Below are positions 42,875 through 51,946 of a DNA stretch of 64,000 nucleotides, piece after piece. The translations under genes and the position numbers were made by a program. The first letter of the stretch is position 1. The number at the start of each line of letters is the position of its first letter. This DNA is from Thermoplasmata archaeon (GTDB taxonomy: Archaea; Thermoplasmatota; Thermoplasmata; Thermoplasmatales; Thermoplasmataceae), in assembly GCA_021797355.1 (NCBI GenBank), contig JAJZZX010000001.1, forward strand, positions 450,523 through 514,522. The letters are read 5' to 3'. The notes beneath the pieces were generated by a model. It had not been told where the DNA came from. It did not search any database and saw only the letters and a list, made by a program, of their open reading frames with translations.

Positions 42875-45541
42875 ATGAATCCTTCAAAATTCGTGTTGAA
42901 TCATAGAGTAATGATCATATCAATTTGGATTATTGTTATACTGGCCATGACGCCAGCCATAATTGGATATTCACACTATCTAACTTATTCCAGTCCCAGC
43001 ACAAATAACAAATCTACAGAATCCGCTAAAGTTCAGTCCATATTCCAGTTAGGCAATAAATCAAATTCCACGGAATTCATAATAGTAACTGAGAATCCGT
43101 ATTCAAATCTCTCTGTCGTCAACAGAACACTGTTGCTCCAGAATAAAATTCAAGCAGGCCACATAGTGGATCTTGCCTCAACATCGTCAGTATTTTCAGC
43201 ATATGCAGATTTCCTTAACGGAATTATCGGTTCAAGGGCCAAAATTATTGCACATCTGTATAATGAAACGCTCATTAATGCTAGCGTGATGTACAGTTTT
43301 CCAGCCTCATTTTATGCTAATTGGTCTACATACTCATTCGAATATAATGATATATTCAAAGCCGCACAAATCTCAGGCTTCAATTCTGCGGACGCTTACG
43401 AGAAGAATTTCATTGACGAATTAAACCTCACCGCGTCTGCCAATAATGTTTCAGGTAACCTATCGGTATCCGAGCCAGTACTTGCAGTTAGGCAGGCCAT
43501 ATCAGCAGCATACAATGAAACGTTTCCAGAAAATATGATAACGCCATATAATCCTGGGAGTTTCATATCTTTCCGGTATCTGAATATCAACAATTATTCC
43601 ATTAATATTGCGAATGCTGTAGCACAGTATCTTAAGCCCTACTATCCCGTTAGCGGTGACATAGTGAATGCATCACTGAATGGTGGCAATATAGGCCTCA
43701 GGTACGTCGAGGAATATGGTATTTCAGGGATACCATCGTTTATCCTTGACCAATACGTTAGCCCGGACAAGTCTTCATTCCTGGTAGTTATAACATTCTC
43801 AGTGCCGTCAGGGTACATTGGCCCAAACGACTTCCAGCCATCTGTTGCTGCCACTCCATATGTTGAAAATGAGTCAAAAGTAATATTTGGAAATGAAGCC
43901 CTGGTCACTGGGAACGGCCCTATCACAGAACAGACTCAACAAGTGACCCAGAAATCCGCATATGTATTCGGGATTCTTTTTGTAATTCTGGCAATAGCTG
44001 TGTCAATAACCCTCGTGTCATGGAAGTCTGCCATCATTGCCCTCATTTTTGTATCCCTGGCCACCATTCTCGGATATGTGTCAATATTCATAGCAGGTTT
44101 GTTACTCCATGGTGTAAACTATATCGTAAACTACACCCTTACTGCAGTGGCAGTCGGGGTATCCACAGATTTCCTGATCTTCATTGCTTCAAGATACAGG
44201 CAAGAACTGAGGGAGGGGGCATCACATGAACATGCAATAGAAACTGCCACCTCCAGGGCAGGAAGGGCGGTACTGATCAGCGGCCTAACCGTAGGACTCA
44301 GCCTATCAATGTTTTCATTCATACCAGGCTTCATAAGCTGGGGGGTGGTTCTTCTTCTGGCCATCCTGATGATCGCTGCGCTGGAAACAACTCTTTTCCC
44401 TGCCGTACTCTCACTATTTGGGCCAGGTTTTTACACACGAAAATCAATCGCACGGGTTCAGGAAGGATATCAAGCTAATTCAGCATTCCACAAAGCTGCA
44501 AAGTTTTCCTATAAAAGGAAGGTTGAAGTTATGGCAGTAGTTTTCATAGTCGGGCTTCCTGCAGCGTATTTTTTCATTAATGTTCCTACCTCTTATAATT
44601 TCAACACGGGACTGCCAAACAGTTTACCAGCAGTTAGAGCTCTGAACGTTCTCGAAGAAAAATTTGGATCAAACCTCTTGTATCCCATACAGGTAATCCT
44701 TCCACTGAATGCCTCGGGGAACAATTTAACCCCATCAGAAAACCTTACCATTGTCGAAACAACGTCTTACCTATTAAATTTCAATGGCGTCGCCAAGGTT
44801 ATAGGACCCTATAGCAATGGAACATCGCTGTCGTACAACGTAAGTCCAGGGACTTATTCGCTTGATAATGGAAAATACTTCTATTATCTTGTGTATAGCG
44901 CTTATTCGCCATATTCAGGGCAGGCAATAAAGCAGGTAAATGAATTGAGATCAAACCATTCAATCCTTGTTGGTGGTGTGACATCATCTGTCATAGATCA
45001 GGAGTCACAGAACGCTGTGATATATCCGGAACTTGAGATTCTCATAATTGCCGTGATATTTGCAGTGCTTTCGGTCTCATTCAGAACACCAAAGTACAGT
45101 TTGATCTCACTTATTGGGGTATTCTTTAGCATATCGTGGACCACTGCCATACTCTATCTCATTTCCAGATTTTTGCTGCACCAGGCCCTAATATACTTAA
45201 TTCCAATAATACTTTTCATAATATTGATGTCACTTGGCAACGACTATACAGTCTTCATAGTTTCAACCATTAAGGAATATGAAATGAAAATAGGATTCCG
45301 GGAAGGCTTGCCGCGGGGAATGGCAAGTTCCGGAAAAGTGGTAACCTCGCTTGGGCTTATTCTTGCCACATCCCTAGGTTCACTGGCACTCATTCCAGAT
45401 GGCTTCCTTCAGCAGCTTGGCATAGCTTTTTTTATATCACTTGTCATTGATACATTCATAATTCGTACATTTTTCTTTCCCGCAATGCTGTCTGTTCTTC
45501 ATAAAGATCAAGATTCAAGAATAATTCGTGAGGATTTGTGA
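42875..45541 (+). CDS. MMPL/RND-family membrane transporter
   Basis: 888 residues. TM1 (MIISIWIIVILAMTPAIIGY), a large Asn/Ser-rich external loop to about 355, then five TMs with 'VGVSTDFLIFIASRYRQEL' in the position of the family's proton-relay helix; TM7, a second external loop (about 570-720), and five more TMs with 'MSLGNDYTVFIVSTIKEYEM'. The Asp of 'STDFLIF' and 'GNDYTVF' matches MMPL proteins, which export lipids or other hydrophobic compounds. Substrate unknown. Monocistronic. Confidence 0.88.
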   Translation: MNPSKFVLNHRVMIISIWIIVILAMTPAIIGYSHYLTYSSPSTNNKSTESAKVQSIFQLGNKSNSTEFIIVTENPYSNLSVVNRTLLLQNKIQAGHIVDLASTSSVFSAYADFLNGIIGSRAKIIAHLYNETLINASVMYSFPASFYANWSTYSFEYNDIFKAAQISGFNSADAYEKNFIDELNLTASANNVSGNLSVSEPVLAVRQAISAAYNETFPENMITPYNPGSFISFRYLNINNYSINIANAVAQYLKPYYPVSGDIVNASLNGGNIGLRYVEEYGISGIPSFILDQYVSPDKSSFLVVITFSVPSGYIGPNDFQPSVAATPYVENESKVIFGNEALVTGNGPITEQTQQVTQKSAYVFGILFVILAIAVSITLVSWKSAIIALIFVSLATILGYVSIFIAGLLLHGVNYIVNYTLTAVAVGVSTDFLIFIASRYRQELREGASHEHAIETATSRAGRAVLISGLTVGLSLSMFSFIPGFISWGVVLLLAILMIAALETTLFPAVLSLFGPGFYTRKSIARVQEGYQANSAFHKAAKFSYKRKVEVMAVVFIVGLPAAYFFINVPTSYNFNTGLPNSLPAVRALNVLEEKFGSNLLYPIQVILPLNASGNNLTPSENLTIVETTSYLLNFNGVAKVIGPYSNGTSLSYNVSPGTYSLDNGKYFYYLVYSAYSPYSGQAIKQVNELRSNHSILVGGVTSSVIDQESQNAVIYPELEILIIAVIFAVLSVSFRTPKYSLISLIGVFFSISWTTAILYLISRFLLHQALIYLIPIILFIILMSLGNDYTVFIVSTIKEYEMKIGFREGLPRGMASSGKVVTSLGLILATSLGSLALIPDGFLQQLGIAFFISLVIDTFIIRTFFFPAMLSVLHKDQDSRIIREDL

Positions 45542-45590
45542 GAATATGTTTGTTTAAGAATAGGATTTTCTTAAGGAGCAGACAGCCGGA

Positions 45591-46724
45591 TCAAGGTACG
45601 GTGAGTTTCTCCAAGTCTTCAAATATTTCTTCCGGGTCCTCGAGGCCTACTGAGAGTCTGAATGTATATTCAGAAAAGCCCACATCTTTCCTCTCACCCG
45701 ATGAAAGTGACCTGTGAGACATTGTAGCTGGATGCGAAATGGTCGTGTTGACTCCGCCAAGGGTATTCGCTGCCTCAATTTTCCTTAAAGACCTGAACAT
45801 TCTAGCTGGTTCTCCCCTCATGTTTGGAAGATCAAAGGTTATCACGCCACCAAACCCATGGAGTAGCCGCTTTGCAACAGCATGATCCGGGTGGCTCGTC
45901 AGTCCAGGATACCTAACATTATGGAATCTCCTGTCATTCTCAAGAGTTCTTGCCAGTTTTAGAGCATTGCTGTTTATCCTGTCCATTCTGATTTCGAGTG
46001 TCTTGATCCCCCTGATTGTAAGAAAAGCCGTGTTAGGGTCCATGGATGCCCCAAGTGTCCGGCGAAGATTATCAATATCAGAGATCAACTCAGTGCAGCC
46101 AGAAGCTGATCCACCTATTATGTCATTATGGCCGGAAATGAATTTGGAAAGACTGTGTATTACAATATCGGCTCCCAGTTTCAGAGGTTTCTGGCAAATA
46201 GGCGTTGCAAGTGTGGAATCTACAATTAGCTTGCAGCTTTCAAGCTTTTCTGCGGACAATCTTTCTATGTCATAGACCCTCAGGACCGGATTTGAGATAC
46301 TTTCTACGAAAATAGCATCTGAAGATCTGGATGCTGCTAACAGGTTTTCTGTTCCAGGGCTTGACACTATCACTTTCACACCGAACCTAGCAAGGAAATC
46401 GGTGGCAAACCTGAAAGTTCTGGCGAAGCAATCTCTCGTGACTGCAAGAGTGTTTCCCGGCCTAAGGACATTGAGCAATGTTGTCGTGATGGCACCCATG
46501 CCGGAGGAAAACGGTGAAGTCATTTCAGCACCTTCAAGCACTGATATGATCCTGCCAAGTTCCGAGACTGTAGGGTTTGCCTCCCTGCTGTATCTGAATT
46601 TTTCACCATCAGGCATTCTGTATGCGCTGGTCTGATAGATTGGGAATACCAGGGATCCGGTGGCTGGATCAACCGACTCTTTTATGGTGCCGTGTGAGTC
46701 AGTCAGAGGAAGTCCCTCCAGCAA
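45591..46724 (-). CDS. Trans-sulfuration PLP enzyme (cystathionine gamma-synthase/lyase or methionine gamma-lyase type)
   Basis: 377 residues. PLP-lysine K194 in 'IHSLSKFISGHND', Asp169 in 'IVDSTLATPICQKPL', phosphate-binding 'SPFSSGMGAITTTLL', N-terminal 'IYQTSAYRMPDGEKFRYSREANPT' as in the Cys/Met metabolism family. The neighbour homoserine kinase makes cystathionine gamma-synthase with O-phosphohomoserine, or a sulfhydrylase, a reasonable guess. Starts with TTG and overlaps the thrB end by 26 bases. Confidence 0.86.
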   Translation of the reverse strand: MLEGLPLTDSHGTIKESVDPATGSLVFPIYQTSAYRMPDGEKFRYSREANPTVSELGRIISVLEGAEMTSPFSSGMGAITTTLLNVLRPGNTLAVTRDCFARTFRFATDFLARFGVKVIVSSPGTENLLAASRSSDAIFVESISNPVLRVYDIERLSAEKLESCKLIVDSTLATPICQKPLKLGADIVIHSLSKFISGHNDIIGGSASGCTELISDIDNLRRTLGASMDPNTAFLTIRGIKTLEIRMDRINSNALKLARTLENDRRFHNVRYPGLTSHPDHAVAKRLLHGFGGVITFDLPNMRGEPARMFRSLRKIEAANTLGGVNTTISHPATMSHRSLSSGERKDVGFSEYTFRLSVGLEDPEEIFEDLEKLTVP

Positions 46725-47625
46725 GGTTAGATATGACTATGTTAGACTCAATTCCTATTGATTTCAGGTATTCGGCAGCCTCCTTACGTATTCCCCTTAC
46801 GTTGGTATCGCGATCCACGACGCCCATTATACTTGGCCCGGCCCCGCTCAGGCATGCCCCCGCAGCATTATTCCTGATCATAATCCTTTTGACTGCATCA
46901 TAAAATGGAAAGAGCGGTTTCCTAGCCTCTTCAACAATCGCGTCATTCATTCCTGATCTGACAAGTTCCCTGTCCCCAGTGATCAGGCCCGAGGTTAGCT
47001 CAGCTATATATCTGGCATTTTCAACGTATTTCTGAATGGAAACTGCCTGGGGAACCAACCTTCTTGCTATTCTCGTTTTGTCATGTATCCTGAAATCTGG
47101 AATAATTGTGATGAAAGAAAATTCTTCGGAGATCCTTATCCTTCTGACTTTAATTGGAGAGATAGATTCAACTACAACAAATCCCCCGTATATGCTGGCT
47201 GCAACATTATCCGCATGCGGCGTGCCGGACGAAGCAACCTCTCCAGCCATTGAAAATTCCACCTTTTTTTCCGGCGAAAGGCCCAGGTTGAAAAGCCGAT
47301 CGATTGCGGCTACTGAAGCAGCTGCTGAAGCGCCGCTACTCCCTAAACCATATCCAGCCGGAACTCCCTTCATGATATGAAGGTCTATGGAATCCCTTAT
47401 GTCCATTTCTTTGAGAAGCCTATAGGCTGCAAGCCCAGCTGTATTCCGAAGGGGATCAAGGGGCTCCGCCATACCGTGAAGCCTGATACCTCCCTCGATA
47501 TTAGTGTCTGAAATGCTGGCAGTAATGCGGTCATGAAATGCATTATGGGCTATAGCAAGTATATCGAAACCAGGGCCAAGATTGGCAGTTGAGGAATAGG
47601 CTATTGCCTCCGCGGATTCCATCAA
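46699..47625 (-). CDS. thrB: Homoserine kinase
   Basis: 308 residues, GHMP kinase family; makes O-phosphohomoserine for threonine synthase. N-terminal 'AYSSTANLGPGFDILAIA', the ATP-binding 'PAGYGLGSSGASAAAS' and C-terminal 'AGACLSGAGPSIMGVVD' are all typical of ThrB. Operon with the downstream trans-sulfuration enzyme; hom and thrC are nearby in separate units. Confidence 0.9.
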   Translation of the reverse strand: MMESAEAIAYSSTANLGPGFDILAIAHNAFHDRITASISDTNIEGGIRLHGMAEPLDPLRNTAGLAAYRLLKEMDIRDSIDLHIMKGVPAGYGLGSSGASAAASVAAIDRLFNLGLSPEKKVEFSMAGEVASSGTPHADNVAASIYGGFVVVESISPIKVRRIRISEEFSFITIIPDFRIHDKTRIARRLVPQAVSIQKYVENARYIAELTSGLITGDRELVRSGMNDAIVEEARKPLFPFYDAVKRIMIRNNAAGACLSGAGPSIMGVVDRDTNVRGIRKEAAEYLKSIGIESNIVISNLAGGTSSD

Positions 47626-47763
47626 GGGGTAAATATGCCTTCAAATAATATTTTTCATTAATAACCTATGATTGCAGATCATTTAAAACTACGACAATCT
47701 TTACCCAAATTACGAAACTCATTTTTCCGGTATATTCATATTTAATTGTCATATGGACAAGAA

Positions 47764-47782
47764 ATAATAATATTCTTATTAT
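47764..47782. repeat. AT-rich inverted repeat upstream of cyclase operon
   Basis: ATAATAA and TTATTAT with a 5-base spacer, about 36 bases upstream of the operon's TATA (47818-47825). The remainder of the 220-base gap shows no ORF. Possible operator, weak because of its base composition. Confidence 0.3.
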
Positions 47783-47817
47783 GAGATTACACCTACTCAT
47801 ATTTTTTGACAAATAAA

Positions 47818-47825
47818 TTTAATAA
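47818..47825 (+). promoter_or_regulatory. TATA box of cyclase/permease/aldolase operon
   Basis: TTTAATAA centred about 25 bases before the ATG at 47846. Confidence 0.5.
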
Positions 47826-47845
47826 TTCATAGATCATTCGATTCT

Positions 47846-48499
47846 ATGGATGTCAAGAACTATTATGACCTGAGTGTGACATTGAAGACAAACATGCCAA
47901 TATGGCCGACTAATCCACTCGTAAGTGTGACGCCTGTAGGAACGGTAGCACGGGATGGATACAGTGTGGAAAGCTATTCCTCAGTTACGCACAGCGGCAC
48001 ACATATTGATGCGCCATATCATATGATAGAGAGTGGCACAACAGTGGACAATATACCATTAAGGCAGATAATTGGGGAAGGATACTGCATTCGGCCTCGC
48101 ATTAAGGGGAAAGAGATAACACTGAAGATGCTGGAAGAGGTATGGAAGCCGGAGTACGACGGGAAGATAATCCTTATAAACACAGGATGGGACAAGAAAC
48201 GATCATTCACCAGGGAGTTCCAGTTCGATTTCCCGGGCCTTTCAATGGACACGGTTGATTTCCTTTTGTCCCACAAACCTGCTGTCATAGGCATTGATAC
48301 GCTCGGAATCGAGCCATATGATCACAGCGACTTTGCTGTGCATAAGGCGCTATTGAAACACGGCATGGTATTTATCGAGGACCTGGCCAATCTTCATCAG
48401 CTCAAGGAGGGAAAGCCATACCTGGTTGCAGCATTGCCTCTGAAGATAGAAAACGCCAGTGGAGCAATGGCCAGAGTGGTGGCCCTGGACATATACTGA
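47846..48499 (+). CDS. Cyclase / kynurenine-formamidase-like metal hydrolase
   Basis: 217 residues of the cyclase family (PF04199 type). Metal-binding motif 'THSGTHIDAPYHM', with N-terminal 'YDLSVTLKTNMPIWPTNP' and later 'VIGIDTLGIEPYDHSDFAVHKALLKHGMVFIEDLANL', all characteristic. Members hydrolyse N-formylkynurenine, isatin or cyclic amides. Nine bases before an amino-acid permease gene; probably acts on the imported compound. Confidence 0.85.
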   Translation: MDVKNYYDLSVTLKTNMPIWPTNPLVSVTPVGTVARDGYSVESYSSVTHSGTHIDAPYHMIESGTTVDNIPLRQIIGEGYCIRPRIKGKEITLKMLEEVWKPEYDGKIILINTGWDKKRSFTREFQFDFPGLSMDTVDFLLSHKPAVIGIDTLGIEPYDHSDFAVHKALLKHGMVFIEDLANLHQLKEGKPYLVAALPLKIENASGAMARVVALDIY

Positions 48500-48507
48500 G
48501 GGATATC

Positions 48508-50094
48508 ATGGAACAGAAAAACACTTACAGGAAGGGACTGGGTTTCTGGCATGTGGTATTCCTGACAATAGGAGCCATACTTGGTCCAGCAGTCGCGTAC
48601 GTGCCTGTAACGGTTCTGGCTGACGGCGGTCCCGCAGGCATACTTGCCTGGCCAATTGCCTTTATTCTCATCGTGCCAATAGCTTTCGTTTACGTAGAGC
48701 TTGGCACAATGTGGCCTAGGGCCGGTGGTGTGGCATACTATCCAGCAAGAAGCCACGGATCTATTGTAGGCACTCTTAACGGCTGGTCCGCCTTCGTTGG
48801 CTATTCCCTTGCAATGCCTGCAGTTGTGGCTGCAATAGTACAATACGGCAGCTATTTTGTCCCGGCCTTCAGCACAAGTTCAGGAACCTTGTCATATATC
48901 GGAATACTAACTGCAATTGTGGCAGTTGCAGTTATCTTTCTAATAAACTTGAGAAGCATCAACATCATGGGTGATGTGAATAACGGTCTGACCATTTTGA
49001 AAGTCCTCATAGTTATGGCTGTGAGCATTGCCCTGCTCGCATTTTTCCACTCATCCAACTTTTCACGGCTCGGAGGATTTGCACCACTGGGCGTAAGCGG
49101 CATATTTCTGGCAATATCCGCCACAATTTTTGCTTATGCCGGATTCAGGCAGCCCATTGAATACGCTGAAGAAGTTCATACGCCAGAAAAATTCCTTCCC
49201 CGCGCAATTCTTGTGTCTCTGATCTTTGTTATGGTATTCTATATGATCGAGAGTCTGGCATTCCTAGGGACGGTTAACTTCAACTATCTCATTGGAGTTA
49301 TAAAGCCGTCTTCCACGCCCTCCACGTTTGCCGCGAAATGGGGACTCCTGACTCAACTAAGCTACCCTTATGCGTCAAATTCCCTTTATGTAGGGCTTGG
49401 CATATTTGCCATACTTGCAATAGTTGGAGTGATAGTGGCATCATTCAGCGATGGTATTATCTATTATGGAGGGGCTGCAAGGGTTGGCAATACACTTTCT
49501 AGGTATGACGATTATTTCCCAGGAATCTTCTCGCGCATAGATTCAAGGGGAATACCTAGATATTCAGTCTTCCTTGTCCTGGTGATATCGATCATATACC
49601 TTGTGCTGCTGCCATCATTCCAGTCAGTACTGTCTGTGTTCGTTGATGCAGTAGTCTTTTCGTATGCACCTGCCGCAATCAGCCTTGCTGTGTTCAGGAG
49701 GAAATACCCAGATGTCAGGAGACCATTCAAATTGCCAGCATACAAGATTCTGTCGCCTGTTGCATTTATAATTGGTGGGTTGCTGATATACTGGTCCGGA
49801 TTTCAATATGTTCTCATTTCGATGATCTCTGTCTTTGTTGGGCTACTGCTGCTAGCGTTCTACCACAGGAAGAGAGGGATTTCCAGGGAGGACGTCAAGG
49901 CAGGCATATGGCTTCCCATATACATGATTGCTGTGCTTCTTCTTTCATACGCCGGGTCATCAGACTTTGGCGGAACCAACCTAATTGTATTTCCGTATGA
50001 TGTGGTAGTCTTTGTCTTTGTCACTCTTGCGTTCTACTTCATCGGCTATTATTCAGGGATAAGGTATTCTGGCAAGGGAGTAGAGGATGCATGA
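48508..50094 (+). CDS. APC-family amino-acid permease
   Basis: 528 residues, about 13-14 TM helices. TM1 has 'VVFLTIGAILGPAVAYVP' in place of the usual 'GxGIGSG' unwound segment, then 'ELGTMWPRAGGVAYYPARSHG' (the E..xxPxxGGxY motif of APC transporters) and 'FAYAGFRQPIEYAEEVHTPEKFLPRAI'. Probably an amino-acid or related substrate:proton symporter. It overlaps the aldolase gene by four bases. Confidence 0.88.
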   Translation: MEQKNTYRKGLGFWHVVFLTIGAILGPAVAYVPVTVLADGGPAGILAWPIAFILIVPIAFVYVELGTMWPRAGGVAYYPARSHGSIVGTLNGWSAFVGYSLAMPAVVAAIVQYGSYFVPAFSTSSGTLSYIGILTAIVAVAVIFLINLRSINIMGDVNNGLTILKVLIVMAVSIALLAFFHSSNFSRLGGFAPLGVSGIFLAISATIFAYAGFRQPIEYAEEVHTPEKFLPRAILVSLIFVMVFYMIESLAFLGTVNFNYLIGVIKPSSTPSTFAAKWGLLTQLSYPYASNSLYVGLGIFAILAIVGVIVASFSDGIIYYGGAARVGNTLSRYDDYFPGIFSRIDSRGIPRYSVFLVLVISIIYLVLLPSFQSVLSVFVDAVVFSYAPAAISLAVFRRKYPDVRRPFKLPAYKILSPVAFIIGGLLIYWSGFQYVLISMISVFVGLLLLAFYHRKRGISREDVKAGIWLPIYMIAVLLLSYAGSSDFGGTNLIVFPYDVVVFVFVTLAFYFIGYYSGIRYSGKGVEDA

Positions 50095-50840
50095 TTGTGC
50101 GGCATGATTTCCAGAAAATAAGGGAGTGGATGCTGGGATCTGCAAATATTTCAGCACCACTTATTACCATACGTGATCCAACAGTTGTTGAGACTTTACT
50201 CAACGCCAGCCCTGACATGTTGATCGTTGATCTTGAGCATTCCGTAATTGATACTGCTGATCTTCAGAGTATGGTAATGGCTGCTGGAAATGTCCCATTG
50301 CTGGCCAGGATTAGGGGACTGGAAAAAAACGAGATCAAGAGGGTACTCGATACCGGAGCTGCTGGAATCATAGTGCCAGGGATAGAATCAGCAGAGGATG
50401 CCGCAAAATCTGTCCAATGGGCAAGATTTTATCCAGAGGGATCAAGGGGAGTTGGACCTGGAAGAGCGTCAGGCTTTGGTTACAGCTTTGCACAGTACTC
50501 AAAGCAGAGCCCTCTTGTCTTTGTGCAGATAGAAACTCCACAGGCACTCAGGGATGTTGAGAGAATATCAGAAGTCAAGGGTCTTGACGGCTTATTCATA
50601 GGGCCAGTGGATCTGTCCACGTCTCTTGGGATAGAATTCTCATGGAATAACCACGATTTTGTTTCAGCAGTTGACACCATAAGAGGTGCGGCCAGAAATC
50701 GCGGGCTTGTTGTTGCTATATACTCGCCACTGAACGAAGCTTTACTGGCCGAAGTCAGGAGACGCAATTTTAATTTTGTAATGCTTGGCATGGATCGGGA
50801 GGCTATTTTGCAAACATACACGAGATTCATTAAGAAGTGA
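50091..50840 (+). CDS. HpcH/HpaI-family 2-keto-3-deoxy aldolase
   Basis: 249 residues, class II metal-dependent aldolase of the 4-hydroxy-2-oxo-heptanedioate type. 'MLIVDLEHSVIDTADL' holds the base His, 'LARIRGLEKNEIKRVLDTGAAGIIVPGIESAEDA' region holds the pyruvate-binding Arg, 'RGVGPGRASGFG' and 'VFVQIETPQALRDV' the metal Glu, 'GLFIGPVDLSTSLG' follows. It splits a 4-hydroxy-2-oxo acid to pyruvate and an aldehyde, or runs in reverse. Last gene of the operon. Confidence 0.87.
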   Translation: MIVRHDFQKIREWMLGSANISAPLITIRDPTVVETLLNASPDMLIVDLEHSVIDTADLQSMVMAAGNVPLLARIRGLEKNEIKRVLDTGAAGIIVPGIESAEDAAKSVQWARFYPEGSRGVGPGRASGFGYSFAQYSKQSPLVFVQIETPQALRDVERISEVKGLDGLFIGPVDLSTSLGIEFSWNNHDFVSAVDTIRGAARNRGLVVAIYSPLNEALLAEVRRRNFNFVMLGMDREAILQTYTRFIKK

Positions 50841-50930
50841 GCAAAATAACATTTTATTACATATTATCAGGATAGACACTGCCCTGTTCAAGCATAAACA
50901 GATTTTTAGGATCACTTTCCATTACTCATC

Positions 50931-51890
50931 GTGAACATGTCAGTCAAGAAAATTATGGTTATTGGATTTGGGACTGTGGGACAGGGTTTCTTCGAAATGC
51001 TAAGAGCCAAGGGAAAACTTAGTCCCTTTAGCGGGGCAAAAATTGCTGAAATTGTAGATATGAAAATTGGGCACATAAGAGAACCAGGTCCTAATGTAAT
51101 TGATGAGATAAAAGGAGGCAAGCGTTTTCAACAGAAAGACGTGGTCGAGGCAATAAAGGAATCTGATGCTGATATTGTCTGCGAATTCACTTGGGTAAAC
51201 TTCAAGGATGCCGAGCCGGCCCATAAGCACATGATTGCTGCTCTTCAGAATGGAAAGGATGTTATCACAACTAACAAGGGCCCGATTGCCCTAAGGTATG
51301 GCGAGCTTATGGCTGAGGCTGCAAAGAGAGGGCTACAGGTAAAATTTAAGGGCACGGTCATGGCCAGCACCCCCTCATTCAACATAACTCGCCTCATACC
51401 CGGGGCCGAAGTTACAGGAATTCGTGGAATTATGAACGGCACAACTAACTATATACTGGCAAGAATGGCTGAGGGGATGGCATTCTCAGCCGCTCTGAAG
51501 GAAGCCCAGGAAAAAGGATATGCGGAGGCTGATCCAACAAATGACATCGATGGATATGATGCCGCTGCCAAGGCAGCTATTCTATCCAATGTGTTTGGCT
51601 GGGGCCATACCATGAGTAGCATTTCTGTTAAAGGAATAAGGGACGTTACGCCTGAAGAAGCAGCAAACGGCACCAAACTCCTCGTTAAGGTTGATGCGAA
51701 GCAGGCATCTGTTTCTCCTGAAAAGCTGCAGGATTCAGACATCCTCAGGCACGTTAATGGTGTCATGAATGCGATTGAGATAAGCACAGATACACTTGGG
51801 AAGATATATTCGCTTGGCCCCGGGGCAGGAAAGAGCGAAACCGCCCAGGCTGCCATGTCGGACCTTGCAGAAATACTGAATGAAAATTAG
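50931..51890 (+). CDS. hom: Homoserine dehydrogenase
   Basis: About 319 residues; reduces aspartate semialdehyde to homoserine. 'VIGFGTVGQGF' nucleotide motif, 'FKGTVMASTPSF', 'GIMNGTTNYILARM' and 'EADPTNDIDGYDAAAKAAIL' with the catalytic Asp and Lys. No regulatory ACT domain, and no fused aspartate kinase. A TATA-like 'GATTTTTAGG' about 26 bases upstream favours the GTG at 50931; the ATG at 50937 is nearly as good. Confidence 0.92.
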   Translation: MNMSVKKIMVIGFGTVGQGFFEMLRAKGKLSPFSGAKIAEIVDMKIGHIREPGPNVIDEIKGGKRFQQKDVVEAIKESDADIVCEFTWVNFKDAEPAHKHMIAALQNGKDVITTNKGPIALRYGELMAEAAKRGLQVKFKGTVMASTPSFNITRLIPGAEVTGIRGIMNGTTNYILARMAEGMAFSAALKEAQEKGYAEADPTNDIDGYDAAAKAAILSNVFGWGHTMSSISVKGIRDVTPEEAANGTKLLVKVDAKQASVSPEKLQDSDILRHVNGVMNAIEISTDTLGKIYSLGPGAGKSETAQAAMSDLAEILNEN

Positions 51891-51946
51891 TGAAGGTACT
51901 CAGATCATTTATCCACGTAGTTAGGGCCATGGCTAGAATGCCACTC

